A DNA stretch of 55,470 bases from Bacteroidota bacterium (GCA_021767705.1 JAASSU010000003.1:1-55470), one strand, 5' to 3'. Counted from the first letter of the stretch, positions 33,344-42,856 are shown. Translations and numbers: made by a program. The notes: generated by a model not told the origin, from the letters alone.

Positions 33344-34513
33344 ATGCTAAATATTGCGCTTTTTGGCCCACCGGGCGCCGGTAAAGGAACTCAGTCGAAA
33401 CTCCTGATTGAAGAGTACAACCTTACCTACATTTCTACCGGTGACATCCTCCGTCAGGAAATTGCAGAGGAGAGCGAGTTAGGAAAGCAGGCGAAAGACA
33501 TCATTGCCAAGGGAAACCTGGTTTCTGATGAAATTATCGTTCAGATTATTGAGAAACGTATAAAAACGGATACCGACTCTAAAGGCATTCTTTTCGACGG
33601 ATTCCCCCGCACTCTTGTTCAGGCATATATCCTTGAAGGCCTATTATTGAAGATGAACACCTATCTCTCCTGCATGATTAGCTTAGAGGTACCTGAAGAA
33701 GAGCTCGTCAACCGATTGCTCGAGCGAGGAAAATCGTCGGGGCGTTCTGATGACAACTTAGAGGTAATCAAAAACAGGCTGAAAGAGTACAAGACCAAGA
33801 CCGCTCCTGTTGCCGCTTTTTATGATGAAAGAAACATTCTTTACAAGATTAATGGCCTGGGAAGCATCAAAGAAATCCACAATCGCATAGGCAAGGCCGT
33901 TCAGGCCACGCTGAAGCGCGAATGGATGAACATTGTGATTGCCGGGGCTCCCGGCGCCGGAAAAGGAACACAAGGCCGACTCTTAGCTAAGAAATACAAC
34001 CTTTATTACATCTCTACGGGTTCAAAGCTTCGCACGGAAGTGAAAAACAACACTGAAATAGGCCAGCAAGTGCAGCCTTATCTTGAAAAAGGGGAGCTGA
34101 TTCCTGATGAAATTGTTATCCGCATCATTGAGCGTGAAATTAAAAAGCACCCCAACGTCAACGGTTTTGTTTTCAAGGGGTTTCCACGCACCATCATCCA
34201 GGTCTACATCCTTGATGGATTGTTGAGAAAGCTAAACAGTTCGGTTTCGGTATGTATGAACCTGAAAATCCCGACGCTCGAATCCATTAAACGGCTTTCG
34301 GCACGTGGCAAAACTGAAAAAGGGCGCAGCTACGATCGCAATACCGATCTTATCGTACACCGGCTGGAAGAGTTTGAAAAACGTACCGTACCGGTCATAG
34401 ATTACTACAGTAAAATTGATAAGACCATGACGATTGATGCCAATGGCACGCGCGAAGAGGTTTTTGAAAGGCTTTCTGCATCTGCCGACCGTGCATTTAA
34501 ACACATTCGCTGA
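33344..34513 (+). CDS. adk: Two adenylate kinase domains fused in one protein; second probably inactive
   Basis: 389 residues, twice the usual length of a short-lid Adk. Domain 1 (1-190) is complete: P-loop [10 protein letters not shown] (8-17), STGDILR with D34, DGFPRT with D85, and GRSDD. Domain 2 (195-389) repeats the order: [10 protein letters not shown], then STGSKLR where the aspartate is S227, and FKGFPRT where the aspartate is K278; GRSYDRN follows. E. coli Adk uses D33 and D84 at these places, D84 for Mg-nucleotide binding. Both changes lie 193 residues from their domain 1 counterparts. The P-loop of domain 2 is intact, so it may bind ATP without transferring phosphate efficiently. 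A methionine at 195 opens domain 2 but nothing shows a separate start. Stop overlaps obgE by one base. Confidence 0.9.
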   Translation: MLNIALFGPPGAGKGTQSKLLIEEYNLTYISTGDILRQEIAEESELGKQAKDIIAKGNLVSDEIIVQIIEKRIKTDTDSKGILFDGFPRTLVQAYILEGLLLKMNTYLSCMISLEVPEEELVNRLLERGKSSGRSDDNLEVIKNRLKEYKTKTAPVAAFYDERNILYKINGLGSIKEIHNRIGKAVQATLKREWMNIVIAGAPGAGKGTQGRLLAKKYNLYYISTGSKLRTEVKNNTEIGQQVQPYLEKGELIPDEIVIRIIEREIKKHPNVNGFVFKGFPRTIIQVYILDGLLRKLNSSVSVCMNLKIPTLESIKRLSARGKTEKGRSYDRNTDLIVHRLEEFEKRTVPVIDYYSKIDKTMTIDANGTREEVFERLSASADRAFKHIR

Positions 34514-35511
34514 TGGGCAGTCCAAACTTTATTGATTACGTCAAGATTTATGGTAAATCGGGCCACGGCGGTGCCGGCTCAGCTCACTTCCGCAGGGAAA
34601 AATTCATCCCGAAAGGGGGCCCTGACGGTGGCGACGGCGGCCGCGGAGGACACGTCATTGTTAAAGGCAACCAGCACCGTTGGACTTTGCTTCACCTGAA
34701 ATATACAAAACACATTAAAGCCGGAAAAGGTGGCGATGGCGGCGAGCAGCGTTCAACAGGTGCCACCGGCGAGGATAAAATCCTGGAAGTTCCGCCGGGC
34801 TCAGTAGTAAAAGATGCCGAAAGCGGCGAGGTAATCTGCGAAGTGATGCATCATGGCGAAACCCATGTGGTGTTGCCGGGCGGACGCGGAGGCTTAGGTA
34901 ACGATCACTTCAAGTCGTCGACTAACCAAACTCCACGATATGCACAACCCGGTGAGGAAGGGGTGGAAAAACCCTTTATCATTGAGCTGAAAGTGCTGGC
35001 CGACGTGGGGCTTGTTGGCTTCCCGAATGCCGGAAAATCCACGCTGCTGTCTGTTATTTCGGCTGCCAAACCTCAGATTGCTGATTACCCTTTCACCACT
35101 CTCACACCTAACCTGGGAATGGTTGCTTATCGCGATGACCAGTCGTTTGTGATGGCCGACATCCCGGGAATTATAGAAGATGCCCATGAGGGCAAAGGAT
35201 TGGGAATACGCTTTCTGAGGCACATCGAAAGAAATGCCTTGCTCTTGTTCTTAGTTCCGGCCGATACTGATCGAGAGATTAAAGATGAGTACGAAATACT
35301 GCTTAACGAATTGAGGCAATACAACCCGGAACTCCTGGACAAGGAGCGGATTCTGGCCGTTTCGAAGAGCGACCTTCTGGATGAAGAATTAAAACAAGAA
35401 ATCCGTGAAGGGCTCCCCACGGATATTCCCTGTGTATTTTTCTCCTCTGTGGCACAGCAGGGGCTCATTGAATTGAAAGATTTAATCTGGCAACAATTGC
35501 ATAAACCATGA
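34513..35511 (+). CDS. obgE: GTPase Obg
   Basis: 332 residues. The glycine-rich Obg domain (about 1-158, '[30 protein letters not shown]') precedes the G domain with G1 'GFPNAGKST', G3 '[16 protein letters not shown]' and the G4-like 'SKSDLLD'. Obg proteins bind the ribosome and act in late 50S assembly and stress signalling. The start overlaps the adk stop (TGATG) and the stop overlaps the PAP2 gene (ATGA), so all are translated in series. No C-terminal OCT domain is visible, so this is a short Obg. Confidence 0.95.
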   Translation: MGSPNFIDYVKIYGKSGHGGAGSAHFRREKFIPKGGPDGGDGGRGGHVIVKGNQHRWTLLHLKYTKHIKAGKGGDGGEQRSTGATGEDKILEVPPGSVVKDAESGEVICEVMHHGETHVVLPGGRGGLGNDHFKSSTNQTPRYAQPGEEGVEKPFIIELKVLADVGLVGFPNAGKSTLLSVISAAKPQIADYPFTTLTPNLGMVAYRDDQSFVMADIPGIIEDAHEGKGLGIRFLRHIERNALLLFLVPADTDREIKDEYEILLNELRQYNPELLDKERILAVSKSDLLDEELKQEIREGLPTDIPCVFFSSVAQQGLIELKDLIWQQLHKP

Positions 35512-36101
35512 TAGAGACATTGGAACAGCTTGATCAACAATTGTTTCTTTTTCTTAACGGATTGCATAATCCGTTTATGGATGAAGTAATGTATTGGATC
35601 AGCGACAAGTATTTCTGGTTTCCTTTTTACGCTTTGCTCATTGGGATGATTATCGCGCGAAAAAAATACGAGGCTATTCCTGTCCTTATCGGGATAGGGC
35701 TTCTGGTGACGCTGGCCGATCAGCTTTCGGTGCATATGTTCAAAGAAGTTTTTGAGCGCTACCGTCCCTGCCGGCCCGAATCACCTATCCACGAAATGGT
35801 TCACATTGTAAAAGGCCACTGCGGCGGAAAATACGGCTTCATTTCTTCGCATGCGACCAATTCATTTGCTGTGGCTGTTTTTCTTTCATACGTCTTAGGG
35901 CCTTATTATCGCTATTTCACACCACTGATTTTCGTTTGGGCCGCTATGGTGTCATATAGCCGAGTGTATTTAGGCGTACATTATACCGGAGATATTATTG
36001 GCGGTGCTATTTTTGGATCGCTGCTGGGCGTTTTGGTTTATAAGTTGATGATCGAAATCAATAAAAAAATGTTAAAAAATAATCGCCCAAAAACCCCTTA
36101 A
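35508..36101 (+). CDS. PAP2 family phosphatase
   Basis: 197 residues, five to six hydrophobic segments. The three phosphatase motifs are present: '[12 protein letters not shown]', 'SSHATNSFA' (catalytic His of motif 2) and '[16 protein letters not shown]' (motif 3). The family removes phosphate from lipid phosphates or undecaprenyl pyrophosphate on the outer face of the membrane. Overlaps the obgE stop by four bases, the last gene of the operon. The substrate (undecaprenyl-PP or a phosphatidyl-phosphate) cannot be decided. Confidence 0.88.
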   Translation: MIETLEQLDQQLFLFLNGLHNPFMDEVMYWISDKYFWFPFYALLIGMIIARKKYEAIPVLIGIGLLVTLADQLSVHMFKEVFERYRPCRPESPIHEMVHIVKGHCGGKYGFISSHATNSFAVAVFLSYVLGPYYRYFTPLIFVWAAMVSYSRVYLGVHYTGDIIGGAIFGSLLGVLVYKLMIEINKKMLKNNRPKTP

Positions 36102-36154
36102 CAAAGGCGTTTTAATTTTTCATACGTGGTTTCCCGTATTTTTTTCTAAGTTTT

Positions 36155-36186
36155 TTTGCGTAGATTAAATTTTTGTTTTACTTTTA
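36155..36186 (+). promoter_or_regulatory. Near-consensus promoter with no gene downstream
   Basis: TTTG (36155-36158), 20 bases, TACTTTTA (36179-36186; one mismatch). It faces the terminator at 36238 and no coding frame lies between. Confidence 0.35.
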
Positions 36187-36192
36187 CAAAGC

Positions 36193-36270
36193 CTAATACA
36201 ATTATCTTCTTCTTAATAATTTTAGTTAATGACGGGGCCACGCTAAATATCCATTTAGCGTGGTTTTTTT
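36193..36270 (+). ncRNA. Candidate small RNA of about 78 bases
   Basis: Bounded by the promoter above and a strong terminator, without an open reading frame. The 5' part is AT-rich and probably single stranded and the 3' part is the terminator hairpin, the layout of many trans-acting sRNAs. Inferred only from signals; it could instead be the tail of the obgE/PAP2 transcript. Confidence 0.25.
36238..36270 (+). terminator. Rho-independent terminator
   Basis: CCACGCTAAAT (36238-36248), loop ATCC, ATTTAGCGTGG (36253-36263), then seven T. A perfect 11-bp stem, 137 bases after the PAP2 stop. Confidence 0.9.
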
Positions 36271-36303
36271 ATGTACTGGTATATCGCTGATTTACAGGCC
36301 CTC

Positions 36304-36768
36304 TTAATATCCGAAAGTTCTTCCATCCAGCTTATCCACGGGTATCCTGAAGATTTTTACATTTTTAAGGGCCGGCAGCGAGTAGCTAAACCCCTTTTTA
36401 TCAGTATATTGAGCCATAATCTTGTTCAAAATGGCTTCCTTTTCCTCTAAATCATCTATAAACTCTACCTTTCCATACAACAGCACGCTGCGGTACCTCA
36501 TGCTGTAGCTGCATGCCACACCCTCGTTCTGATGGTAAAGCTGATGATCGGTGCTGAAAGAGGCGCAGATGTGTGGATTCTTTTCCAGGATATCAATCTT
36601 CCTGCCTTCGGGAGCCGAATGCAGGTACAAGGTGTCATCTGCGTAAGCAAAATTAAAGGGTAAAACATAAGGCTGATTATTCTCATCAACCATCGAAACG
36701 TTGCAGATTTCGCAGCGCTTAATGATATCTTCCTTCTGTTCTTTGTGCTGAAGTATCTTTACTCTCAT
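36304..36768 (-). CDS. Pyridoxamine 5'-phosphate oxidase family (NimA-like) flavin-binding protein
   Basis: 154 residues from the ATG at 36768. The split-barrel pattern is seen in 'CEICNVSMVDENNQPYVLPFNFAYADDTLYLHSAPEGRKIDILEKNPHICASF' and 'RYRSVLLYGKVEFIDDLEEKEAILNKIM', with the flavin-phosphate-binding 'SAPEGRK' stretch. These proteins bind FMN or a similar flavin and are often annotated as nitroimidazole resistance (NimA-like) proteins. The actual substrate is unknown. A perfect -7 box at 36796-36803 supports the start and excludes the TTG at 36798. Transcribed alone, convergent with the hpt operon. Confidence 0.82.
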   Translation of the reverse strand: MRVKILQHKEQKEDIIKRCEICNVSMVDENNQPYVLPFNFAYADDTLYLHSAPEGRKIDILEKNPHICASFSTDHQLYHQNEGVACSYSMRYRSVLLYGKVEFIDDLEEKEAILNKIMAQYTDKKGFSYSLPALKNVKIFRIPVDKLDGRTFGY

Positions 36769-36795
36769 CGTGTTTTTGTTAATAAGTGGCGACTG

Positions 36796-36803
36796 CAAAT
36801 CTA
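36796..36803 (-). promoter_or_regulatory. -7 box of the flavin-binding protein gene
   Basis: TAGATTTG on the minus strand, a perfect TAnnTTTG, about 28 bases before the ATG. Confidence 0.5.
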
Positions 36804-36913
36804 AAAATAATCTCCCTGTCAGGCCACTTTAAACAAACCACTACACTTAGCTTTGTTCTTTATCCTTGTATTTCAAGCAATTTCTTCAGCCTAAATCCTG
36901 CTAAAGAAAAAAC

Positions 36914-37249
36914 TCAGTGCCTTCTGTCTTCGGGTATAAATATAGAGTTGATGATGGTAAGGATGATGCTGAAGCCGAGTGCCCACCAGAACCCATCGAC
37001 AGCAAATCCCGGAACAAGGTTGCCGGCCAGCAGTATCATGGCCGCGTTAATTACCAGCAGGAAAAAACCAAAAGTTAAAACCGTTATGGGAATGGTAAGG
37101 ATTATCAGCAGGGGCTTCAACACCACATTCAAAAAACCAATAACAATGGCCACCAGCAGCGCGCTGAAGAAGCTTTTCAGGTGCACACCGCCCAGCAAAA
37201 AGGAGGTGACAATTACAGAAAAAGTATTGATGATAAGTCTAAGAAGCAT
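36914..37249 (-). CDS. YvlD-like/holin superfamily IV small membrane protein
   Basis: 111 residues with four hydrophobic helices and the pattern 'ALLVAIVIGFLNVVLKPLLIILTIPITVLTFGFFLLVINAAMILLA', typical of the 4-TM YvlD/phage holin family. Despite the family name no phage genes are near. Function is unproven; such proteins are linked to envelope stress. The start codon lies one base after the stop of the upstream barrel protein, so the two are an operon. Confidence 0.82.
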   Translation of the reverse strand: MLLRLIINTFSVIVTSFLLGGVHLKSFFSALLVAIVIGFLNVVLKPLLIILTIPITVLTFGFFLLVINAAMILLAGNLVPGFAVDGFWWALGFSIILTIINSIFIPEDRRH

Positions 37250-37250
37250 A

Positions 37251-40052
37251 TCAGTAAATATTAAAATTCATAGCAAACAGAAACTCAAAAACAAAGCTTT
37301 CGCCGGTTAAATCATAGATGCTTCGCACGCCAACTTGCGCAGGCGCAATCAACCTGAGCAAGTGGGTGTCGGCAATCAGCTCTACGCCCGATGTCAGCAC
37401 CCCATCATCAAACCTGCCGGCACCTATGTGGGCATAGTCAACAAAAGCATTTCCTTTCACGCGCTTAAAATAAGCCAGTGGCCCCACATTCCATTCAGGA
37501 TAAACCACAGGAAGGGCATAGTTCAGCTTGGCCGAAAACAGACGATCGTGGTGGAAACCGTTGTATCCGCGTGGATAGGAAACAAATCCTGACAAAGGTT
37601 GTACCACCTCGCTTTTGTACTGGTATCCGGCATAGAGCCAAACATGCTGATTAGTGGCAAAGCCCGGAAGGTAGAGGTATCCTTCAGCCGAGGCCAGGTA
37701 ACCCACCTCCGACCTGTTGAAAGGGGTATGCACAAAGTTCAGGTCTATGATTTGCCCAAATTTCGGGTACAAATCGCGCAAACCCCTCCGCTTCAGGTTA
37801 TAAAAGTAAAGGTTGTAATCCACTGTCTGCACCCTGTCGTAAGTAAAAGAGAGCGTGTCTGGCGAGTTTATCTCGTTAGCCCTGAAAGTGGTGGAGAAGC
37901 CGCCGCTAAAAAAGCGCTGCATTTTTCCGGCATTGAATCGGTGAGGGATTTCCAGTCCGGCAGAAATATTGTAGCGATCCCATTCAAGAAACACATCCCT
38001 TCCATCGCTCTCTGCCCATCCATCGCGCTTTCCGTAGGAGGCACTTAGGTTAAGCACCGGGTAAAACCCACGATACTCCACATCAGCAAAATAGGTTCCC
38101 CCATCCTCATCAAAATCATAAAAGTAACCGGCCGAAGTAAACATCGTGCTAAGTAAATTCTGCGAGTGCACCGAAACACCGGGGCCTTTCACCATATCTT
38201 CCTTGCTGTATCCAAAAGGCGTCAGGCTGTGAAAGTTGATCAACTCTTTCGACTTTTTGTGAGGCTCCTTTTCCACTGACATCTCCGGTAACCTGCTGAA
38301 ATTTATTTCCTTTTCAGAAATCTCTGCTGCAGTTTTAAACGGATCGGCAGCCGGAAAAGCAACGGCTTCCCATTTCGTTTCCTTTAAATCGAGGAGGTAG
38401 GGTAAATATCCACGATTATCATAGCCAGAAAAAGTTAACTGACTACCTGATGCAAGGGAAGGGAAATTCAATCCATATGGGGCCGAGGCCACGCGAAAAA
38501 GCGCCCTTGTTTTCCTTTTCATTGCATAGAGCTCATCGCGGCCGCGGAACGGAGCCACAAAAAACAAATATTCTTCGGTTAAAACCGGATGACTGATATC
38601 CAGCACCGTGCGATCAAATAATGGAAGGATTTCTCCACTTTCCGGGAAATATTCCTTTACGGCCTTCCCTCTCTCCGTTATTTCCACAAAAGCAACAGAT
38701 TTTCCGTCATCGGCCCATTTTGGTGTGAGGATATGTTTGTCTTTGGTGAATGCTTTTTGTGTTATCAGCTCAGCACCAGGAAGCTGATAAATTCTAAGGG
38801 AGGGCGTGCCGGCCTCACTGAAATGCACGGTAACCAACTGATTCCTGGCATTCACATCCGGAGCAAAATTTCTTTCCGTTGTTGAAGTGATAACCGCTTC
38901 TTTTCCGGATTGAAAATCGTAGGATTTTATTACTGCATAGGTTTTGCGTGTCCACCTGGGATGGGTAAAATACTCTGCCCAGAAGACTTTGTTTCCTGAA
39001 AATGTTATCTGCTCTTCAGAGATATTTCCGGGCTCAAATACCACCTCCTCATTTCCTTCTTCTATCCTGACAAAGGCCCCCGGGTGCTGCAAAGACTCGC
39101 GATAAGCATAAAAAGCCCCATCGGTAGCCATTGTGGCATGCTGGTATCTGGAGTAAACATCAGGCTCGTTTACCAGCAGCTTTCCTGAAGGATTTTCTGT
39201 AGCTACCGCATCCTGTTCATCAGATAATTCATTAAACATCTCCTTGTAAAAATCATCTACATTTTTTCCGGTCACCCTTTTCAGGGAATTGGAAAAAGGA
39301 CGCCATCCGAGAGGGTGACTGGCTGTTCGACTACTGACGTAGTGCCACAACGAATCCGGATAATTCTTTTTTCCGTGCGCAAACAGATGATAACCCAGTT
39401 TGTAATAATCGGGCACAAAATCCTTATAGGAACCATTTACTGCTTTGTCGTAGGGGTACGTCTCATCTGCTCCCGCCAGGGCCTTCCACATCATCAGAAA
39501 CTCTGAGTTGCGCCCTCGTCCGCCATGCGTGAAGGCTGTTTCGGTGTGCACCGCTTCGCCCTCAATAAACCAGAAGGGTAGTCGCGACATCGCTCCGGCC
39601 ACCGCAATATCGCCAAGCAGCCACGACAGGTGCCTGGCAAATCCATTTCTAAAGACCTCGATTTGCAGCGAGTGCCTGAATTCATGTATTGCCAGAAGCT
39701 GGAGCCAGTCCTGTGGCTCAGCAGACTGCGACGGTATGGTACTTATCTCCATCCGCACCGGCGCGGGCACTGAAAACCCATTCGAAAAAACATCGCGATT
39801 ATGGATCACTACAGAGGTCTTTTGAGGGTAGATATCTTCCTTGACACTAAAGTATCGGTAGTTTTTTTCAAGAAGACGGGCATAGTAGTATGCCTGAAGA
39901 GAAATGTCATCGGTGTAGACAACCCGGAAATGCGGGGTCTCAAAAGAGGTCCATTTCAGGGATGCCGGTTCTTGTCCGGTGTAAAAAAACTGCCCGAAAA
40001 TTGTGGAGGGCACCATAAATATCAGTAACAGCAGCGCATAGGAGGTTTTCAT
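37251..40052 (-). CDS. Outer-membrane protein with gluzincin metallopeptidase, propeller and beta-barrel domains
   Basis: 933 residues from the ATG at 40052 (a GTG two codons upstream is less likely). After the signal peptide (ending near 20) comes a peptidase MA-like domain with H123-E-F-R-H127 in 'AIHEFRHSLQ' and the third ligand E164 in 'PFWFIEGEAVHTE', the canonical zinc site of gluzincins. The middle (about 270-560) has PD40/TolB-like blades ('ITERGKAVKEYFPESGEILP', 'TPKWADDGKSVAFVEI'). The C-terminal third alternates short beta strands ending in aromatic residues and closes with '...FEFLFAMNFNIY', as outer-membrane barrels do. An enzyme displayed on a barrel is inferred; the substrate is unknown. 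Coupled to the YvlD-like gene downstream. A CACTTTTG box at 40076-40083 is a weak promoter candidate. Confidence 0.8.
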   Translation of the reverse strand: MKTSYALLLLIFMVPSTIFGQFFYTGQEPASLKWTSFETPHFRVVYTDDISLQAYYYARLLEKNYRYFSVKEDIYPQKTSVVIHNRDVFSNGFSVPAPVRMEISTIPSQSAEPQDWLQLLAIHEFRHSLQIEVFRNGFARHLSWLLGDIAVAGAMSRLPFWFIEGEAVHTETAFTHGGRGRNSEFLMMWKALAGADETYPYDKAVNGSYKDFVPDYYKLGYHLFAHGKKNYPDSLWHYVSSRTASHPLGWRPFSNSLKRVTGKNVDDFYKEMFNELSDEQDAVATENPSGKLLVNEPDVYSRYQHATMATDGAFYAYRESLQHPGAFVRIEEGNEEVVFEPGNISEEQITFSGNKVFWAEYFTHPRWTRKTYAVIKSYDFQSGKEAVITSTTERNFAPDVNARNQLVTVHFSEAGTPSLRIYQLPGAELITQKAFTKDKHILTPKWADDGKSVAFVEITERGKAVKEYFPESGEILPLFDRTVLDISHPVLTEEYLFFVAPFRGRDELYAMKRKTRALFRVASAPYGLNFPSLASGSQLTFSGYDNRGYLPYLLDLKETKWEAVAFPAADPFKTAAEISEKEINFSRLPEMSVEKEPHKKSKELINFHSLTPFGYSKEDMVKGPGVSVHSQNLLSTMFTSAGYFYDFDEDGGTYFADVEYRGFYPVLNLSASYGKRDGWAESDGRDVFLEWDRYNISAGLEIPHRFNAGKMQRFFSGGFSTTFRANEINSPDTLSFTYDRVQTVDYNLYFYNLKRRGLRDLYPKFGQIIDLNFVHTPFNRSEVGYLASAEGYLYLPGFATNQHVWLYAGYQYKSEVVQPLSGFVSYPRGYNGFHHDRLFSAKLNYALPVVYPEWNVGPLAYFKRVKGNAFVDYAHIGAGRFDDGVLTSGVELIADTHLLRLIAPAQVGVRSIYDLTGESFVFEFLFAMNFNIY

Positions 40053-40096
40053 AACCACAATCTTTATTTGATAGACAAAAGTGTGAGGACAATTGT

Positions 40097-40807
40097 TCAG
40101 GAATAATTGTTCTCAAAATACTTCCATAAGTTATCCTCGGGCACCGGAGCGTAAAGAACAATGTTATCATTCCTTACGGGATGTTCAAACATAATCTGGC
40201 GTGCATGGAGGTGGATGGAGCCATCGTTGTTTGAGGTATGGAAGCCGTATTTTAAATCCCCTCTCAAGGGACTTCCCATAGCCGAAAACTGCGCCCTGAT
40301 TTGGTGATGGCGTCCGGTTACGAGCTCCACCTCATAGAGAAAATACCTATCGCTCTCCCCCTTCAGGCGATACCTTAAAACAGCTTTTTTCGCCCCCTCC
40401 CTATCGTAGGGATGCGCCACCGATCTGTTTTTCTTTTCGTTCTTGATCATATAATGTGTCAGCTCGCCTTCACGATGAGGCATAGGGTCGGCTGTCACCG
40501 CCCAGTAAATTTTTCTGACCTTCCGGTTGCGGATCATCTCGCTCAGGCGCGTCAACGATTTACTTGTTTTTGCGAAAATGATTACGCCGGTAGTCGGTCG
40601 GTCGAGGCGGTGAACAATTCCCAGGAAAACATTCCCGGGCTTTTTGTATTTCTGTTTCAGCACCTCCTTGTACTTCTCCACCATCGGAGTGTCGCCGGTT
40701 TTGTCACCCTGCACAATCTCCGAGGCAGCTTTATTCACCACTAAAATGTGGTTGTCCTCATATATAATCCGGCTGGCTAATTCCCGGTAGCCCTGAATAT
40801 GATCCAT
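40097..40807 (-). CDS. RluA family pseudouridine synthase without S4 domain
   Basis: 236 residues. 'IIYEDNHILVVNKAASEIVQGD' starts the catalytic fold and 'GIVHRLDRPTTGVIIFAK' contains the nucleophile D69; 'ELVTGRHHQIRAQF' follows. No S4 domain precedes it, unlike the synthase at 10209, so it resembles RluA/TruC-type enzymes acting on rRNA or tRNA. Starts three bases after the panB stop, so the two are cotranscribed. Confidence 0.9.
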   Translation of the reverse strand: MDHIQGYRELASRIIYEDNHILVVNKAASEIVQGDKTGDTPMVEKYKEVLKQKYKKPGNVFLGIVHRLDRPTTGVIIFAKTSKSLTRLSEMIRNRKVRKIYWAVTADPMPHREGELTHYMIKNEKKNRSVAHPYDREGAKKAVLRYRLKGESDRYFLYEVELVTGRHHQIRAQFSAMGSPLRGDLKYGFHTSNNDGSIHLHARQIMFEHPVRNDNIVLYAPVPEDNLWKYFENNYS

Positions 40808-40810
40808 GGA

Positions 40811-41632
40811 TTAGTATTGCTCTCGCTCGTTTGGAAAATCCTTTGATTTAACATCGTCAATGTAGGCCTGCACTGAGCCCGTCATCTCCTCTTTAAGGTT
40901 GTGATACCTTCTCAAAAACCTGGGCGAGAAGTCCTGGGTAATGCCCAGCATATCGTGCAACACCAGCACCTGGCCGTCTACAGCACTTCCGGCACCTATC
41001 CCGATGATTGGAATTTTCACATCGTTGGCAACCTTCTCCGCCAAAGCAGCAGGAATTTTCTCAAGCACAATCGAAAAACATCCTGCTTTTTCGAGAAGCT
41101 TTGCATTCTCAATCAGCTTGTTGGCCTCATCGTCCTTGGTAGCACGAACCACATAAGTCCCGAATTTATGGATAGACTGCGGTGTTAGTCCGAGGTGGCC
41201 CATCACAGGAATACCCGCAGATAAAATCCGGTTTACCGATTCAATAATTTCTTCACCACCTTCCATTTTAATGGCATTGGCCCCGCTCTCTTTCATAATG
41301 CGGATAGCCGATTGCAGCGCTTCCTTGGAGTTGCCCTGGTAGGTGCCAAAAGGAAGGTCAACAACAACCAGTGCCCTGTCCACCGCCCTTTTCACCGATG
41401 TGGCATGATAAATCATCTGGTCGAGTGTAATGGGCAGCGTGGTAGTATTCCCCGCCATCACATTTGAAGCCGAATCACCAACTAAGATCACATCTATCCC
41501 CGCATCATCAAGAATTCTTGCCATCGAATAGTCATAGGCTGTCAGCATGGCAATCTTTTCTTTCTTCAATTTCATTTCCTGCAGCACGTGGGTCGTAATC
41601 TTCGGTGCCGGGAACATTTTCGCTGTTGACAT
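40811..41632 (-). CDS. panB: 3-methyl-2-oxobutanoate hydroxymethyltransferase
   Basis: 273 residues. '[48 protein letters not shown]' and '[22 protein letters not shown]' are specific for PanB. It transfers a hydroxymethyl group from methylenetetrahydrofolate to alpha-ketoisovalerate, the first committed step of pantothenate synthesis. Other pan genes are not in the window. First gene of a pair with the RluA synthase; the divergent neighbour is a DUF4249 lipoprotein. Confidence 0.95.
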   Translation of the reverse strand: MSTAKMFPAPKITTHVLQEMKLKKEKIAMLTAYDYSMARILDDAGIDVILVGDSASNVMAGNTTTLPITLDQMIYHATSVKRAVDRALVVVDLPFGTYQGNSKEALQSAIRIMKESGANAIKMEGGEEIIESVNRILSAGIPVMGHLGLTPQSIHKFGTYVVRATKDDEANKLIENAKLLEKAGCFSIVLEKIPAALAEKVANDVKIPIIGIGAGSAVDGQVLVLHDMLGITQDFSPRFLRRYHNLKEEMTGSVQAYIDDVKSKDFPNEREQY

Positions 41633-41686
41633 AATATCTTCGTTTTAATCTGAATTTTTTACTACTTGGCAAAGCTAAGCAACAAA

Positions 41687-41717
41687 CAAATGTATTGGAA
41701 TTTGATTAAATAAAAAA
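41687..41717 (-). promoter_or_regulatory. Promoter of panB
   Basis: On the minus strand TACATTTG (41694-41687), with TTTT 19 bases upstream (41717-41714), the same arrangement as the MFS promoter. A second perfect -7 box, TAGCTTTG, lies closer to the gene at 41670-41677. Confidence 0.5.
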
Positions 41718-41768
41718 CCAATCGGTGATTTACCTGAAATACCGTAGTGTAAATATCCATGAAATCAT

Positions 41769-41776
41769 TACTTTTG
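41769..41776 (+). promoter_or_regulatory. -7 box of the DUF4249 gene
   Basis: TACTTTTG followed by G, a perfect TAnnTTTG, giving a leader of about 50 bases. No -33 TTTG. Confidence 0.45.
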
Positions 41777-41833
41777 GAAATTGTTTCGGAATACCGTCAT
41801 AATAACAGGTGATTAACTTGAAATTTTTGAGAG

Positions 41834-42856
41834 ATGAAAAACATATATTTTCTAATCATTATATTGGCAGGACTTTTTTCTTCGTGTGAAACCGATTTTG
41901 ATGTTACTGCTGATTACGAAGATGTAACTATCGTTTACGGACTGCTTGATCCGGGCGACAGCGTGCATTATATCAAAATAAACAAAGCTTTTTTGGGTGA
42001 GGGAAACCTTCTGGATTATGCCGCCATTGAAGATTCAAACACCTATCAGAATGAACTATCGGTAAAACTCATTGAGCTTGATGGCAGTGATGTTGTCAGA
42101 GAATTTGTACTCGACACTACCACGGTATACAACAAGGAAGAGGGTGTGTTTTACCACCCGAAACAAACCGTATACACCACAGGTGAAGACAACAAAGTCT
42201 TCCTCAACGAAGACTATACATACAGGATTAGAATCGAAAACCCGGCGTTGAGTAAAGTAATTACTGCTGAAACCGAGCTAATCAAAGACTTTACGATAGT
42301 GAAGCCCGCACTTAACAGCCTGCTTTATCCTACTATTCACATTCCGAACAATGAAAATGACAATGAGATATCCTGGTATTCTGCTGAATATGGGAAGCTC
42401 TACCAGGTAGTTATCTACTTTAAGTTTTATGAGGTAAATAATTCGGGGGACTCCACGCTCAGGACGCTCCGTTGGAATAAGTTTACCACTGCAAAATCTA
42501 TGGATGATGATGGTGGCGAATTAATGCGCGAACAATTCCAAAACAGCACTTTTTATGATTTCGTTGAAGCGAATGTGCCCTACGAAGATCAGGAGAAAGA
42601 AAATGCTGTCAGCGTGCGCCATGCCGAATGGATTAATTTTGAGATCACCGTTGCTTCCGAAGACTTTAACACTTACGTGGAAGTGTACAAACCCAGCAGC
42701 AGTCTGAACCAATACACTCCGGAGTTTACAAACATCGAAAACGGCATCGGTTTATTTACCAGCCGCTTTTCCAAGACCAGGGAATTGCATCCGCAGAAAT
42801 CAACCAAAAACCTGTTGAATATGCTGCAAATAAAATTTGCGAATCCGAATAAATAA
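41834..42856 (+). CDS. DUF4249 lipoprotein
   Basis: 340 residues with a lipoprotein signal peptide ending in 'GLFSSC' (lipidated Cys near 19). 'VTIVYGLLDPGDSVHYIKINKAFLGEGN' and 'FLNEDYTYRIRIENPALSKVITAETEL' are the DUF4249 pattern of Ig-like strands. DUF4249 proteins are surface or periplasmic lipoproteins, often encoded next to TonB-dependent receptors, which are absent here. Monocistronic: own -7 box, terminator 43 bases downstream. Confidence 0.85.
   Translation: MKNIYFLIIILAGLFSSCETDFDVTADYEDVTIVYGLLDPGDSVHYIKINKAFLGEGNLLDYAAIEDSNTYQNELSVKLIELDGSDVVREFVLDTTTVYNKEEGVFYHPKQTVYTTGEDNKVFLNEDYTYRIRIENPALSKVITAETELIKDFTIVKPALNSLLYPTIHIPNNENDNEISWYSAEYGKLYQVVIYFKFYEVNNSGDSTLRTLRWNKFTTAKSMDDDGGELMREQFQNSTFYDFVEANVPYEDQEKENAVSVRHAEWINFEITVASEDFNTYVEVYKPSSSLNQYTPEFTNIENGIGLFTSRFSKTRELHPQKSTKNLLNMLQIKFANPNK

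Noticed and set aside
33926..34513. A separate second adk gene starting at Met195
   Set aside because: The frame is continuous with the first domain, with no stop, promoter or ribosome binding site between them; a fusion is the simpler reading.
36914..37249. Prophage holin
   Set aside because: The family name includes phage holin, but no phage genes are near and the gene is coupled to a chromosomal outer-membrane protein gene.
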